Source of the DNA: Thunnus maccoyii
Lineage: Eukaryota; Chordata; Actinopteri; Scombriformes; Scombridae
Assembly: GCF_910596095.1 (NCBI RefSeq)
Contig: NC_056550.1
Location: 7,030,501 to 7,094,500, forward strand
DNA length: 64,000 nt
Reading direction: 5' to 3'
Under the pieces are notes generated by a model, which was not told the origin of the DNA, made no database searches, and was given only the letters and a program-made list of their open reading frames with translations. A program made the translations under genes and the position numbers. Below, in pieces: positions 34,716 through 48,715 of this stretch (position 1 is the first letter of the stretch; every line of letters begins with the position of its first letter).

Positions 34716-34740
34716 GGGTGGGGGGGTGAGGGGTGGGGGG
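34716..34740 (+). other. Predicted G-quadruplex tract
   Basis: Four G-runs (3, 7, 4 and 6 G) are separated by loops of 1, 3 and 1 nt, about 1.3 kb after the end of the first ntn1 coding exon, on the transcribed (sense) strand. Confidence 0.75.
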
Positions 34741-37194
34741 CTTATATCAACAGCTCAAGCCCCCTGAGCTCCAGAGAACCAAACCTGGAAAAGTAACAAG
34801 TTCCGACAATGCCACGGTTTGCTCAACCAAACGGAACAAGTGAACAAGTTGTTCCCCTTGGCCTCCGCCTTTCGCCCCTGCAAAGCCAGCATGTGAGTGT
34901 ATTTTACTAAAACAAAAGGTTGTCACTTGTGGCATCCATCTCGCTGTCAGTGGGAGGCCCCCCTTTCACCATCTCGCTTTTTGTGTGTGTGAGCGGTGTC
35001 ATCAGATAAAACCAGACCGAGCTTGTCTCCCAAAGAGGAAATAATAAGGGTGGCCTGACACCTTAGCATGAAAGAAGACCCAGGGGAGGGGTTGTTTCCA
35101 TTGAGCGGTGGGTCCATACGGTCTGGCAGTGGGGATGCAGAGTGGTTGGTGCTAATGATCTGTCTGGATTTCTCCTCTCTGCTATAAGACATGAAGATAT
35201 TGAGAGAGGAGTGAGTGAGTAAGGTGTGGATATGGGAGAGTAGTTGGTTTCACTAGCTGGCCGCAGGCATCAAGGAAGTAAGACGGAGTCAATTTCCCAT
35301 GGCTTTGCATGCAGGGTTGCCATCATTTTGTCAAGAGGCATTTGTGTTGGCAACAGCAACCTTCACATTCCTATCAGCTGTAACTGCATGACTTACAAAT
35401 ATGTTCATGAAACATGCAAACGAAAAGCTGTTTAACATGATGATGCATGATCACGTCTGACCTGTTGAGCCATAATCAGTTATATGAAGGAATGAATAAG
35501 GTTGAGAAACACACATATAGTGACACGTCAGGCCCTCCTGTCCCAGGCAGCTGCTTCATATTCTCTCCGTGTTCAGCGTAGCACTGACCCCTGACAGTCA
35601 GGCCCCCTCTCCTCTCCGGCCTGACTGATGGGCTGTGAAGGGAACTGTGGGAAACTTTTGCTTGCCAAGTGGGTTTTGAGGCGAGTTTAAAATGGTAGCC
35701 TCGGCTGCTCATACATGTAATTTTGCACTTGTTCAATTTCGACTTTGTTTTTGCTGTCGCCCTGCCATGCGATGTCCTGTTTTATAATAGCGGCGAGTCA
35801 GCTGGAGGTTAAATCGGTCTTGTTTCTTTAACACTTTTGATGTGCTTTCAGAGCGCAGCACCTCCTCATGCCTGTCCTTGCGGCCAGCGGGCTTTTATCT
35901 GGCTGTAGTGTAATGTGTATTTGATAAGAAAGACATTTTTAAAGAGAAACTTGTAATTTCAGCAAGCGATCTTGTCTTGTAGATTAGAAATCTGTGCATC
36001 TTTCATCATAAAGTCACTTGCTTTGCGCTCCGCTCAAAGTGTTTGGCATTTATTAAACCTACAGAGAAATGTTTGCGAGGAAGATCCGACATGTTTGCCA
36101 CCCACAAGGTAGCTGAATTAGGATATGATTGTATCAATTGCCTACTGGCTCTCTTCCCAGTCTGTGCAGCACATACTCCAACAACTCTAAAAATAGAGAG
36201 AGTGCAGAATATAAAAATCTTTAAAGAACTCAGAGGTTCGGTAATAAATATGGTGGAAGAGATTTGAAAGCACAAACACATGGAGGCATTTTTAAAATCA
36301 GTACTATAGCCGCTTATAAGTCTTGTAATGAGTCTAGACACATGATCAGCCAAGGCAAGACTGCCTTTAGAAAACAGATTATTTTCCTTTTTATACTACA
36401 ACCCACTTGCATGACAGCAGCTCAGAGAGAGAGGAAACACAGGCAGGAAGAAACCAGACCCTTATAGTACAAGGCACCACATTTACGAAACCACTCCACA
36501 TCTTACATCGACATTCCTGTTTGCTTTACAATTGAGCCATGATGTTGGTTTGAAGATGCAGGCCGACGGCGTCTCTGTGCCGGACTTTTCTTTGTCTGTG
36601 TTGCTGACTTTGACTACTGACACTGTTTTCTGCTGATGGTGAATGTGCCGCCCGCCTTCTCCTGGGTTGCCAGGTTGGTCCAAGCCAGGCCTGTTAACCA
36701 TCTGGGTCTCATTTCAGCTCAGCAGCAGCAGCGCATGTGACGGCAGAGAGGAATTTCTGTAAAGCATGATGTCATAGATGTTCTTGTAATAGAAGTCGCG
36801 CTGTCTCGCTCGTTCTTTGGTGTACCGGTTCCTTCATTCTCGTCCCTCTCTCCTCCTGTTTCTCCGGTTTCTCGCTCTCCTTTGTCATTCTGCGGCCCGT
36901 CGCTGTGTGCCAATGCCAGAGGATAGAGGCAGCCATTTCCATTTAATTTGCAAGCCGAGACATATTTGAGGGTTTTGATTTTTCACATGAATTTAGTCAA
37001 CAATAGCCGGAGGACACCACTATTTCTGGGGTTGTTTTTGTTGTGTTGACTTCTGTTTTGATGGGTTTCTGCATTTAAATACACCACCATCATATATTGT
37101 ACAATACAGTATTGAAAACAGCCTGCGCGTGCAAAGTTTATGTGTCATAATGAAGAGTTATAATGAAGATGCTGCAAGGTGGTTTAGGGATGAG

Positions 37195-37285
37195 ACTGAT
37201 TATGTTCAACAAGAAAGCCTTGGTTCAATCCCCTTGACAGCAAGACACTGAGTCCTCACCAGCTCAACAGGCTCTGATCTTTGGC
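37195..37285 (+). repeat. Possible SINE fragment with a B-box-like motif
   Basis: GGTTCAATCCCC near 37213 resembles a pol III B box, and the following gacagcaagacactgag resembles text after the tRNA-like head of fish SINEs. No A box or cloverleaf could be built. Confidence 0.3.
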
Positions 37286-38258
37286 CTCACTCTGGAAGGC
37301 AAAGAAAAAGTTCTTCATGGGGTTTAATAAAGCAGAACAGCCACATTCAGTAAAATCCAGTAGTAAACATATAAAGACTTTGGTCACGCAGGGGAAAAAA
37401 CTCATCTGAGAGGAACATTTCCCTGAATGCGAGAAAACACAGAAATGAAAACAAATAAATGTGATTGTTAGCGTCTTGCTCTTGTTATGGGTTGTTTGTT
37501 TGGATCCCCACTAATGATTAACAGGGTAACAGTCATTTTCCACCATGGGTTCACAACAAGCTTAACAACATTACAAACTTCAGATGTGCAGTGCAAACAG
37601 TCTAAATAAAACCGGATCACAACACAAGATTACATGGAAATAGTAGTTGAAGTACTGAGGAAGAAAATAAGAATAAACAAAAAAATGTCAAAAAACAGAT
37701 ACTAGGTTAAAACAACCTGGAGTGGTTAATAGGAAACAGGTGTGTTGCAAGTTAGGAAACATTTAGGAACATTTTTGGCATTACGGTACAGCAGCATGGA
37801 AAGTCAGGCACCCTTGAAAATCCCATCAGGACCAGAGTGCCAGTTAGATGGACTGACGAGTCTCAGTCAACTAGAACATGTCAATTCTTGAGTACAGCTC
37901 AGGGGCACTGGGGTGGGAAATACAAATGGTTTGACCAATGGGAGTTCAGAGAAAGTAAATGCAGGTCAGGAGGTGGTCACCTTAGAGCCAAAATATATTA
38001 AACCAGTCAGTTAGTTTCAATCTGCAAAATCAAGTATAAAGCAGACTCATGCACTTATTCTTGTAAACATGAAAATTGTATGGAACTTTATCAGCCAGCT
38101 GACTCACTGAAACTATTAGGACTCGTATGACAGCCTCGTCTGGAGAAAAACTGACCAAAACAAGAAACAGCAAACCGGAGACGCATTTTATGGAAACTGT
38201 GACAGAAACCACTGTCACTCACAGAGGTTGAGGCAAATTTTGTTGTTACTAATGCTGG

Positions 38259-38388
38259 CCTTATACCAAACGACTTTTTAAGCAATTTCACAGTCACAGA
38301 CAAATTTCCAATGTCAGAATAAAATCAAGAGTGTTTTGCTAGAGTTGTTTGTGGTGTGCTCCTGTCATCTCGATCGTTTGGTGTAAGG
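38259..38388. mobile_element. Short MITE, about 130 bp
   Basis: The left end ccttataccaaacgac and the right end gatcgtttggtgtaagg are imperfect inverted repeats of about 16 bp. Confidence 0.7.
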
Positions 38389-40057
38389 TGGTCGTATAAA
38401 ACATCAGTCCGAGTTGTATTAAGTATTTTTCATGTCTTGACGTTCCAATAAAATCAAACATGTTTGATATTACTTGAAGTTTTTAGTCTTGGCTCATGCA
38501 AATAGTTAAGTTTAAATAATATGAACATTGTGAATAACCAATAGGTGCACTCTCTCCAGCACCAAATAGGAAGCAGCAAACCGGGTAGATAGCAAACAAG
38601 GTGGGGGCTCCTTGCCGTCCCTGTTCTGTCAACCAGGGTTGTGGCTTCTCTTTTTCTTTTTGGCTGTTTTTTTTTTAGAGCAAACCAATGCACACACAAG
38701 GGCAGATGTGGCCAAAAGCTTCTTTTGTTTCTGCTCCACAGTTTTTCTTCTTGTAAATTTCCACCAGAAGCAGGATGGGAAATAATCTCAAAAGGAGTCT
38801 AGTTGTAGTCTTGCAAATAGTGACTATGCATAATCCCCAGTCTTTGCAAAATCTAGACATATTTTCTTTAGATGTGAGAGGGCGTCAGACTTTAGTCTTT
38901 TAAAAGTCTTTTCAAACTCTTCAGTGTATGGTAGGCATTACTATTCTCCAAATCAGTCACAGTGAAACCGCTAAAGATTTTGTCTGTATGTGACATGTCA
39001 GTATAGAGCTAGCTTCTCTGTTCCAGCTCATGTTTACAAAGTCACAAAGATGGTCTGAAATTTATAAGAAAAATAATTTTGTTTTGTTTTTGCATAGTTT
39101 TACAGGAAACTACAAATCAGCTTTTTTTGCATTACTGCTGACCATCTTCAAAGCACACAAACAATTTGATTTTACATAAAGATAAAGTTAGAGACCTTAA
39201 CTATACTTCAGAAAATGAATTGACTTTATTACCAGTTTTGTGTCTTGTGTATTCCTGTAGTTCCATGCACTGATTCATGGAACTGATGTGTTGTGGGAAG
39301 CTCCAACACCTGAGATTTTAATGCAAAAAACAACAAATTCAAATTACTTTTCAAAGTATTTATTCATTGTTTGTTTTGTCTCATATCTCATAATATGTGA
39401 GAAATGCCTTAGGGACTGTATGAAAATGATTAGGGTGGGGAGGGGAGTTTAACGTTATGTTTGACTTAAAAAAAAAAAAGGCCACCCCCGATTTGAAAAA
39501 TAATACAGCATTACTGAATTGGTTCAAAGAGTTGAAGCACAAAGAATTTAAGATGGTTTACATCACTCTATGCCATAACATGATAATGGAACAATAATGT
39601 TCATATAGCCACCAATCACACATTTAAAAATTGCAAATATATTTCTTAATATAAAGCCGCTGAGCAAACATTTCTTACTGACACAGAATGAATGAATTGG
39701 GCCCAATGTGTCATCCTTAACTTGAATTATATCATTGGCCAACTTATTATGACATATTTAAAATTTTTCCTTTTTGTGAATTTGGGAACGACTGTTGGTG
39801 GAGATAATGTTTTAATCATCCATAATATTCAAGTGTATTCTGTGTTTCTCAAAACGAACATATTGCCCCTATGAGCTACCAGTTGATTAGGACTAAACAT
39901 AAAAAAAAAAGATTGACCCACTTCCCATCATCAAGAAAAAACCTCCCACTTTTCTGACCTCTTTCCCCCCTAATAATTTTTAGACAGTCCCTTACACTTG
40001 CTCTTATAGACTCAGAGAAAACCCTCTTCTTTTTGTTTGTTTTCAGTCACCATAACC

Positions 40058-40556
40058 TTAAAGGTGCGATATACGACAATTAGCCCCACTAGATGTTGCA
40101 CAAGAGCAACAGCATCTCAGACCAAAACAAATGTGTGTGTTATTTACTCAATTACATATAAAAAAAAATGAAAGTGGCATCTTAACACACGGCTCACGAA
40201 ACTCAGATCAAATTGTCAAACTAGGCGGTGCTGATCAAATATGGATCAAGATTCTGTTACTATTGCCTATTTCTTGCCACAAATGTTTTCAGATATATAT
40301 TTTAGTGCACTCTTTACTTGTAATATGAGAAAGTTTGTGACCCAGCATGTTGAAGACAGACGCGGGAGGACAGGGAGGGACTCACATGCACTAACATGCA
40401 GCCGGACTGGCTTCCAAAAGCTTGGATAACAACACACACAGAGGGAATGTGACTTCATTCTCTGTTCGGGACGCCATTACTTCACTATAACTTCACATAG
40501 CAAATAGTTATTTGCTGACATCTAGTGGGGCTGAATGTCGTATATTGCACCTTTAA
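40058..40556. mobile_element. TTAA-flanked MITE (piggyBac-type), 499 bp
   Basis: Both ends are TTAA followed by long inverted repeats: aaaggtgcgatatacgac on the left, gtcgtatattgcaccttt on the right. The similarity continues inward as ccccactagatgt against catctagtgggg. No transposase frame is present. Confidence 0.88.
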
Positions 40557-43500
40557 CTGAGTGTTGGCTGCGTGGATGGTGGGAAATTTATCTTAAAACT
40601 TACAATATGTTTTGGAATAGTGTTAGCAATAATAAAAAATATACACAATTTGCACAGTTAATGGGCTAAAACATGCACAAAGCACCATGCATTCCTTTAA
40701 AGACATGGAACAATGGACTTCACAGACCCCCTGGGTTCTCTGGCCCTCCTTCATAGTGAGAACAGCTTAAAAACATGACAACTAGACATGAGAGGGATTC
40801 AGTGTCTTGCATAATAACACTTCAACATGAAAGATGTTACAGGGATTCTTGTCCAGTTGAGTATTGATTTCCTGACACGTTCCTTACATTTAAAAAGCTG
40901 TGCTAAAAAAATACATGTCTGTGCTTAAGAATTAGGTTGATGATCACATGCTAACAATGATAACAGCACTTGTCATTTTAGGACACATCCTACAACACCC
41001 TTTAATTTTGTCACGATGTCTCACAAATGGAGAACAATACTTCTAAAATTACTCTGTCCCCTCCAGTCTTTCTTACAACATAAGCCTGTGACTTTGGTAA
41101 GAGGTTTCTCTGTATACAACCAGACCATAAAACAAAGAGATGTATTTTGGGGATCTCAAAAAAAAAAAATCTTATGCTCTGCTAGAATCCAGTGTCCTCT
41201 GGGTAAAGACTGCATGTTTTGAGGATTTTGTTTTGTTGAGCTCATAATTCAAGACAGACATGAGCCATTTGAGCCAGAAAGGTTTCACTCAGGCTTTTAA
41301 GAGCATACTGAAAAATCTTGTTCTGTTATGTTGTGGATGGCGGTTTGGAGAGGTGACTCAGTGTTTTGAGAGGAGTGCGTTAGCTTTGATTTAATATCCT
41401 TCATGCATGGACTGTTGGACATCGTAGTATGAATGTTGACCAGTATGGAACAGAATACAGTGAGTTTATTCGACACACAGATCATTTAACATTTGACTAA
41501 AACGTGAAAACTATCTGCTGACTTGAGACACACATGCTCTATGACACATTTTGTGTGCTGATTCCCTGATTGTGTCATCATTATTCACACAGTGAAAAGC
41601 AGAATTGACGCATGTTGTGTCATTACTAGGGATGTGGGTAAATTATTCAGAATTGAACCGATAATGACCTCTTAACACAGCAGAGTTTTAGGTTTAATAT
41701 TCAGTCATTCAACGAGGTTCTTCCTCAATATGTTTTCTTCAGATTTCTTCAGATGTGCAGTGCAGGATAACGCTTGACAGATGTTACAGGTGTTATTTTT
41801 ACATCATGATCCAATATTGAAGCTTGGTATCTTGTGAACTTGACAGTAGAGTGAAACTGATGAGTTGAATTTAGGGACCGTCTTAAAAGTGCATGCAAAA
41901 TGGCCAAGAGAGCTTTTCAGATTTTGTCAATAGCTTTCTCGATACTTTAAACCACCTTCATTTTCATGTGGGACTCGCATGTACAACTTCCATTTAAATT
42001 TAAAATGATGAACTTTGACCCAATGGCCTGTTTTTTGTAAGTAGCTTAGATTAGTCATTTTTAATCAGAGACACGTCAGACCAAACATGCATCCAACTGG
42101 TCCTTCTTCCGTTATAAACACAGCCCGTCATTAATCATGAAATATGGCCCATTGTTACCTTCCACTATTCATTTCCACCCAGACCATTAACAGTTACACA
42201 GCTTTTATTTAGACTCAGTTAAGTCTTACTTTTTATTTTTTTTTAATTGAGGTTCAAATACAAATCAAGTTTTGATTGTTGTTTGATTAATTTAGGTACA
42301 TGGTTTAAATGTAATGTTATTTTCAACCTTTTTGAGCAGCTAAACTTATACATACAGGGAAATGAAGGCAGTAAAAACATTGCAAGACAGAGAATTAAGC
42401 CAGTCATTTTTTATTCACTTTGGGTCGAGTCACCACCCATCTCTGGTATAAATCTGAATAAAGATACAAATACAGAATTTTTGTGACTTTAACAGATACG
42501 GATGGTGCTCCGTGTTTCAGTGCTACTCACTGAAGCACTTATTTAGTGAGTTTGTGTGAACTGTGTCCTAAAATGCAATGCTGTTATTTGGGCTTCAGCT
42601 CTGTTTGTCTGTGCACACTTAAACACAACAGACAACACCGTATGATGCCATAAATGGATCCTGAATGGCTGGGACAGTTCAAATTGTTTGTTTTCCTGGC
42701 TGTTTATTTTTATCTGTTCATGGGGCTCCACATTGTTGCCTGTGCCAAGATGAAATGGATGCACATGTCTGTGCGTATGTGTGGATGCTCAACCCTTTGT
42801 GTCCACCGTCTGTCTACATGGAGCAGACGGGGGCTTCCAGGGTGGCATCAGGACCACCTAGTGCGTGCGCATCGAGCCCCTTTGAGGCGCTGAAGCCGGG
42901 CAGGCTGGGAATGATTAATGGGCCAGCGGAGTGACACGCTCCGCAGCTCCGCTTCAGACCCCCAGCCAGCTCCCCTGCTGCGCTGCCACCCGACACAGCC
43001 AGCTCAGTGACAGCACACAACACACGTCCTCAGTGTCACTTACCCAGCTTTACCCCCAGTGCCACTTACCCCTCTCCCCCCAAAAAGCATTAAGGAACTC
43101 TGCAGTGGAGGCATAGCTAAGCTCCTTTGGCTGGTACTATCCTCCCTGCTGCGCTGTCGACACAGGGGTCTTTTTACTAGAAGACAAAGACAACAACTGA
43201 CAACTGGATCAATTATAGTAGAATAAAGTCTTGATCCCTATTAGCATGACATTTACAGTAGATCTGCTGGAAGAATCTTGCTGTTTTAGGTAGATAGTTA
43301 ATAGTTTGGAGCCTTATGTGAGGTTTATTTTTATTCCACCCACCCGTAATAACTCACTAACATTATGTAAATCAAATGTGACTGCTGTTTAACCACCAAC
43401 CAACCATCAGGAATGTCAGCTGCTAATTACCCCGCTCCTCTTTTCATTAACAGCCACTTATCTCCAGAACTCTTTAAAACAAACAACGTGCAGACATAAT

Positions 43501-44616
43501 AAGCCCGCCTTGAGAAGGAAATGGAGTTGTTGGTTCCCGTTTCATATTTATTTTTCCATATAACTTCTGCGTGGGCCTCTCCAGTAGTCTCTGTTGCTCC
43601 ATAATGGATTTCTACATCCCATTGTGCTCTGCCTCCATCTCTCACATACCCCAGTGACCAATTCTTCTCTGAGAGAGAATGAGGAACCACTTATTGGATT
43701 TGAGAGGATATCCAGCAGGATAGATAGAGGAGAAGGGAGCACGCTGGCTACCAGACATCGGTCCCTACATGACTATAAATATCCCAGGGTTCCACGTCTG
43801 CTCAAAGGAGGGAAAACCTGGGGATTCATCAATTGCAATCCTCCCTTTGCACACGGTGTGTTGGTGTGTATGTGATTGAGGCAGACTGGGAGCCCAGAAT
43901 CATCCACAGGCAGGAGGATTAAGCAGCCTTCCAGTCTCCCATAACTCTCCCAGTCTGAGTGGGCATGTAGACAGAGCAGTCCGCCTGTTCACATCCTCTC
44001 CTCATCTCTTGTCCAGGTCACCACGGCTACTGTGGAGCAGATGGTTCACAACACCTTCACTCACACCAAACAGTAGAAAGTGACTTCCTTCCTCTCCCGG
44101 TCGACGGAGCTCTATCCTTGACGTACAGCATATCAGACGGTTTCCTCCCTTAAAACTTTGGGTGCTGAGTGTGTGATGTAAACTCAGGCAAACAGCTCGT
44201 AGCATGCAGACATCTGTATATATGTGTGTGTGTTGTGTATGTGACATGTGGTTTATTTACACAGACAGTGAGGCTCAATTTCTCATGATAGCGAGTCAGA
44301 GATAACACGGTGTATCTGGTTCCCACTTTGGCAGGCAGCTGGGAAAAAGAATGACCTCAGAGCAGTGAGCCCAAAGACCATGTTAGATTACACTGTGATG
44401 TACAACAGCCCCGGAGTGCCTGGGCTCTGTTACAGCAGGTTTTTATGTTCTGGAGTGACAAGAACAGATCTGAAAATACCTAAACAATGGACCAGTTACA
44501 CTGAGCAGAGGGTAGTAGAAAATACAGATGTAGCTGAAATGTTTGGCTAAATATGCATATTAAAAAACTGTATTATGAACATAGCCTTCCCATTACAATG
44601 ATGTAGCATTGCACAT

Positions 44617-44747
44617 CCATAAAGTTGGAGGACATGTGAGAGATAGATTAAAAGAAGAATAGCTAAATAGATGCAGCAGAGGCCATAATATCCTGACTTT
44701 CATGGCCCCTAAAACACTGGATCCTACAATTCCCACAATGCAACTGG
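44617..44747. repeat. Dispersed repeat, copy 2 (ntn1 intron)
   Basis: It shares gatgcagcagaggcc, cactggatcctacaattccc-like text and the cataaagttgg start with the copy at 22980-23130. Confidence 0.75.
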
Positions 44748-46605
44748 ATAGTGTCATTTGTTAGACCTCCCTCCCTGTTAACACCCACATCTTTCAAAAT
44801 CTTGCCCCAGTTTGTAACACAGATTTGAAGTTTTTTGTGAATTTTAAGTCTTTCAAGTTTAAGTAAGCTTAAACTGAAATCCCCCGAATGACATCATCAT
44901 TCATCATCATCAATGACATTGAACTTTGGAAAGTTCCCTTTGGAAACACAGAAGACATCATACAACTGGCTTCACCAGATGAGTAGTACTCCCCATGATG
45001 AGTAACCTGAGCTTGATGTGAATTAGTGAAGTGCCCCTTAAAAGCTGATAATTAGTCTGTAATGAATGAAAGTGAATGAGTGCTTTGATTGACAGCAGAG
45101 GCCACTCGTACAGGATGTGTTCATTAATCCGAGGCTCTGCATAGCATTTGTTTTACTCTTTAATCCTGTAGTTGAAGGTTCACCGGGTTCCTGCTAAGAT
45201 CGCCAGGGGTTTGCGTGCTTCAGGAAGAACCAAGCCTTTTCCTTTTCAGCTCAATACTATGTCCTGGAAGCCACCTAGCAACCAGCACAAACTTTGGGAT
45301 AAAAATGAGCGCAGTAGTAAGAAAATCTTTGCAATGTCCTCTCAGTGTTTCCATAAAAACAATCATTAACTATTAATTCCCTAACTTTTTCCTTCCTATC
45401 TGGAGAGTATGTGACCATCGTGGTCAGTCTGTGCCATTTTTTCCTGAGGTGAGCTGGTGTTCTTCAGACGTCCTCTGTTTAGTCACATTATGAGCTGAAC
45501 ACCTGCTTTGATTTGTATAGAGAGAACGCACTATATTACTGCAAGTAATCCAGTGATACTTTAGTGATTACTCACATCTTTGAGACTGTAATGTTACTCA
45601 CAAAAATTGAATCCTTATGTCCTTTGGTTTGCCTGCTTTCTTTCCATTTCCACCTACCTGAATATAAATTGGAAAAAAAATGCACTTAAAAGTAGCTTTG
45701 CTTGTTGAGATATAGGGTTAATGTTGATGCAATCTCACACAGGAGGAATATTTTTGACATGGGGATGTGGCTTGTTATAAATAGGTCATTGGAGAAAAGA
45801 GGAGAAAAGCACAATAAACATGCCCAAGAACGATGGATTGTCACCTCAGCTTTATGATTTACAGCCTAGTGGCTTCCTGCCTCTCTCCCCTATTCCCTCT
45901 GCACGGGGAAACACAGCGGTGAACGCGCGTGCCGGAGTGTTAAAATAACCTTCCTGCTCTGTGGGGAAGATTTGGACCTCAATCTAACATCGTCCAGCAA
46001 AGTCCTGCAGCGACGTGGCCCTGTTTAGATGTTTAGTACAGGTTTAGTCTGGAGAACGTCCCTCCTGACCACAAGCTCAATCATGCTGCTTTCATGCTAT
46101 GTCAGGTTTACTGTAAACAATTCAGGTCAGCCTCAAGGTAGTAATTACAGTAAGGATAGGTGGGTGATTTTTGAATGTCTCTCAAGTGTATCAACACTCA
46201 AACCAAAATTGTCTGAATTTATTCATCAGATACAACAAGGCATTTACAGTAATTTAGACAATTTGTTTCAAAGGGTGCACCAGAAAGAACCACCCACACA
46301 TTTAATGTCATACCATTCTTTCCACCTACTAACCTTATTTGCCATGCTGAGTAAACTTGCATAAAGAGCTCCTGCATCCCATTTTAACAGCATGAAGACT
46401 TGTTAATGTCCATCCTGACCTCTAAATGTTGAAGTGAAAGACAATTATGTGGATCTTGGCAGTGATATCTGCAGAGGAAATGGTTGTTATGTTCAATGTT
46501 ATGAATGTATAGGAATCTCCTTAATTACTAGACGGGATAAATGAAAACGTTTGTAAAGAAATAGGTAGCTAATAACATGAGACATTGTGCATTTAGACTT
46601 TAAAA

Positions 46606-47650
46606 CAGTGATTCCCAACCAGGGGCTGCATGAAAAGACTGTGGAGTGGCTCAACTAGTTTGAATAAAAAATATATATCCACGTATTGAGTCAGCTGTAA
46701 CACCTGAACAACGTACATGTTGCAACTGAGAGTGTGTGAAAACTAGCACTACTAGCTAGTGCTACTACAAGTGAGCAGAGAAGTCTAAACAGTAAGCTAA
46801 AAGTAATGGATAAATGGATGAAATAGTTAGCTAAAGGTAAGAGGTACATTGTGAAATAGCTGAGAGCAATGGATTTATGGTTCAAATTAGCTAAAAGTAA
46901 CCTGTAAACAGTTGAAATAGTTAAAAGTAATGGAAAAATGGTTGAAATGCTAGCTAAAAGTAAACACTTAAAATAGAAAGAGACTGAATAAATGGTGAAA
47001 GAGAGACACTGTTTCTGGAAGTGCTTTTCCATTATGTATTCCCATCTCAGGTTTTTCAACGATATACGAATGTTACTGAACATAAAAACATGGGACTCTG
47101 CTAGATAATGTAACAATCCTATAGGTTTATGTTAGAGTCAAATTGGGCATGGCTGATGGGTCTGAATACTACAATACCCATGAGCCATGGCTGCCTTTGC
47201 TATGGAGAGGAAGCCAGAGGGGTGAATCAGAGCAGTAGCAAATTCAAAACGCTTCATTGTTAAATTAATGAACAAAAACCTGATTTCTGCAGATTTTATT
47301 GTCAGTTTTTTCAATACGTATCTTTTGCCTTCCATAAGTGGCGCACGTAAAGCAGAATTTTAAGCTCAGTGATTGGATGTTTCTTGAAAAAATGTGCCTA
47401 GTTTACCTCTCCCCCAGAGTTTTTACGTACACAGGCTTTTACATTCAACTTTTTATCAAAGAACCAGATATTTATTTTGTAATGCAGTTTTTCATCTGTT
47501 GTTTGGATGATTCAGTTGGGAGAGTTTCATGCAGGCTCAAGCTGTAGAAGTGCTCCAACTGTGAGTCATATAACATAATGCAACTTTTACTTCCTGAACA
47601 AGGACTGCCTGAAATAGCACCTCCCACTTTGCTACTCTAGAGCTAAAAGT
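46606..47650. mobile_element. Composite repeat region with an hAT-like left end
   Basis: It starts cagtgattcccaaccagggg, the left-end signature of fish hAT-like elements. It then carries a minisatellite array (46780-46985), and near 47640 another single unit (agctaaaagtaatggatgg). The right boundary is uncertain and no matching right end was found. Confidence 0.45.
46780..46985. repeat. Minisatellite, reverse orientation of the 28.8-kb array
   Basis: There are about six units of the type gctaaaagtaatggataaat followed by ggttgaaatagtta, the reverse complement of the unit at 28795-29400. Confidence 0.9.
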
Positions 47651-48604
47651 AATGGATGGTTGAAGACGGTTAGTTTCTGCCACTTGTAGTACGAATGCAA
47701 AAATTGACCAAACCAACATGAACACTGACAATTTAAAAACAGTTCAAATGAACCTTTCTGGAACATGACAGGTGGTGATGAAGGGGCACCTGAGTTCATC
47801 TGACAGGGCTGTGAGGATATGACTGAAAAAAGAAAGGCTCGGACCAACTGCTTTAAAACACAGTTGTATCCATGCAATATACCTACCCACATGCAGCAAA
47901 ACTTCCTTTTAGAAACAGAAAAGGGGGAACAGAATCTGCTTATCAAGCTTAATGACCGTGGACCTTTTCATCACCTTTCCCATAAACTTGAGGAAATAAA
48001 CTTGGAGGAAGGAAAGGAGCAGCACTTCTGTCAGCCTGTTTCCACACCTACACTGTGGGAGCACTCCGGTCCATTCATGAAAATATACAAGGCATCAAAC
48101 AAAAACACACAGATATATCAGAAATTAATAAGCCTTTATGAGTTTATTACTCAAGAGAATATTTTAACAACAGTCACAGCAGGCATGACGCAGTTGCATG
48201 TCTGTTCACACACACACAAACATAAGCACACACACTCAGAGTAAAAAGGAAGTATTCCCCAGTCAACGCCCTGAGCTCCTGCCAACCAGTGACAGCAGGA
48301 TGTTCCTCCACCAATCCATCAGCTTTGTGCTTTAATTGGTCATTTTAAGTCCAGTCTTGTTTCCTCCAGTGGTCACTCAGGAAGCAAACCTCACATTTGA
48401 TAAATTAACTTGTTTCAAGATTTGGCTAAATGTTGCATATAAACACAAGAACTCGGATGTGGGGAGGATCAGGTGTGAGAGAGATGCTGAGAACAGGCCC
48501 GGACATCAGAGGAAAAGCTAAATTAAAAAAAGCTCTAATAACAACACGAAAGTACATGCTCTCCCTTACACTCCCTTTTCCCCTCTTCTTTGTGCTATTC
48601 TTTC

Positions 48605-48715
48605 TCATTTTCTCATGGTATTGTTGCTTTATTACCAAGTTTACAGTATAGAAAGACAAGACAAATGGCCGATAGAAAACGGGTGACATGCAACAAAGGT
48701 CCCAGGCAAGTTTTT
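48605..48715 (-). repeat. Retroposon-tail-like fragment
   Basis: On the minus strand, cctttgttgcatgtcacccg is followed about 60 bp later by aataaagcaacaata. This resembles the 3' tail of a repeat common in teleost genomes. Assigned from memory of similar text; the family is not identified. Confidence 0.4.

Larger units (their letters stand above)
33448..40057 (+). other. ntn1: ntn1 intron 1, 5' part
   Basis: No exon or other gene recognised. It contains a G-rich tract near 34.73 kb, a SINE-like piece near 37.2 kb and a small MITE at 38259-38388. The 34.6-36.9 kb stretch is less AT-rich than the rest and could hold regulatory elements, but that needs cross-species alignment. Confidence 0.6.

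Noticed and set aside
37195-37285. Possible tRNA gene
   Set aside because: Only a B-box-like motif is present; no cloverleaf or A box could be drawn.
46691-47116. 141-codon minus-strand frame in ntn1 intron 1
   Set aside because: It runs through the minisatellite, which lacks stops in that frame because of its repeat unit.
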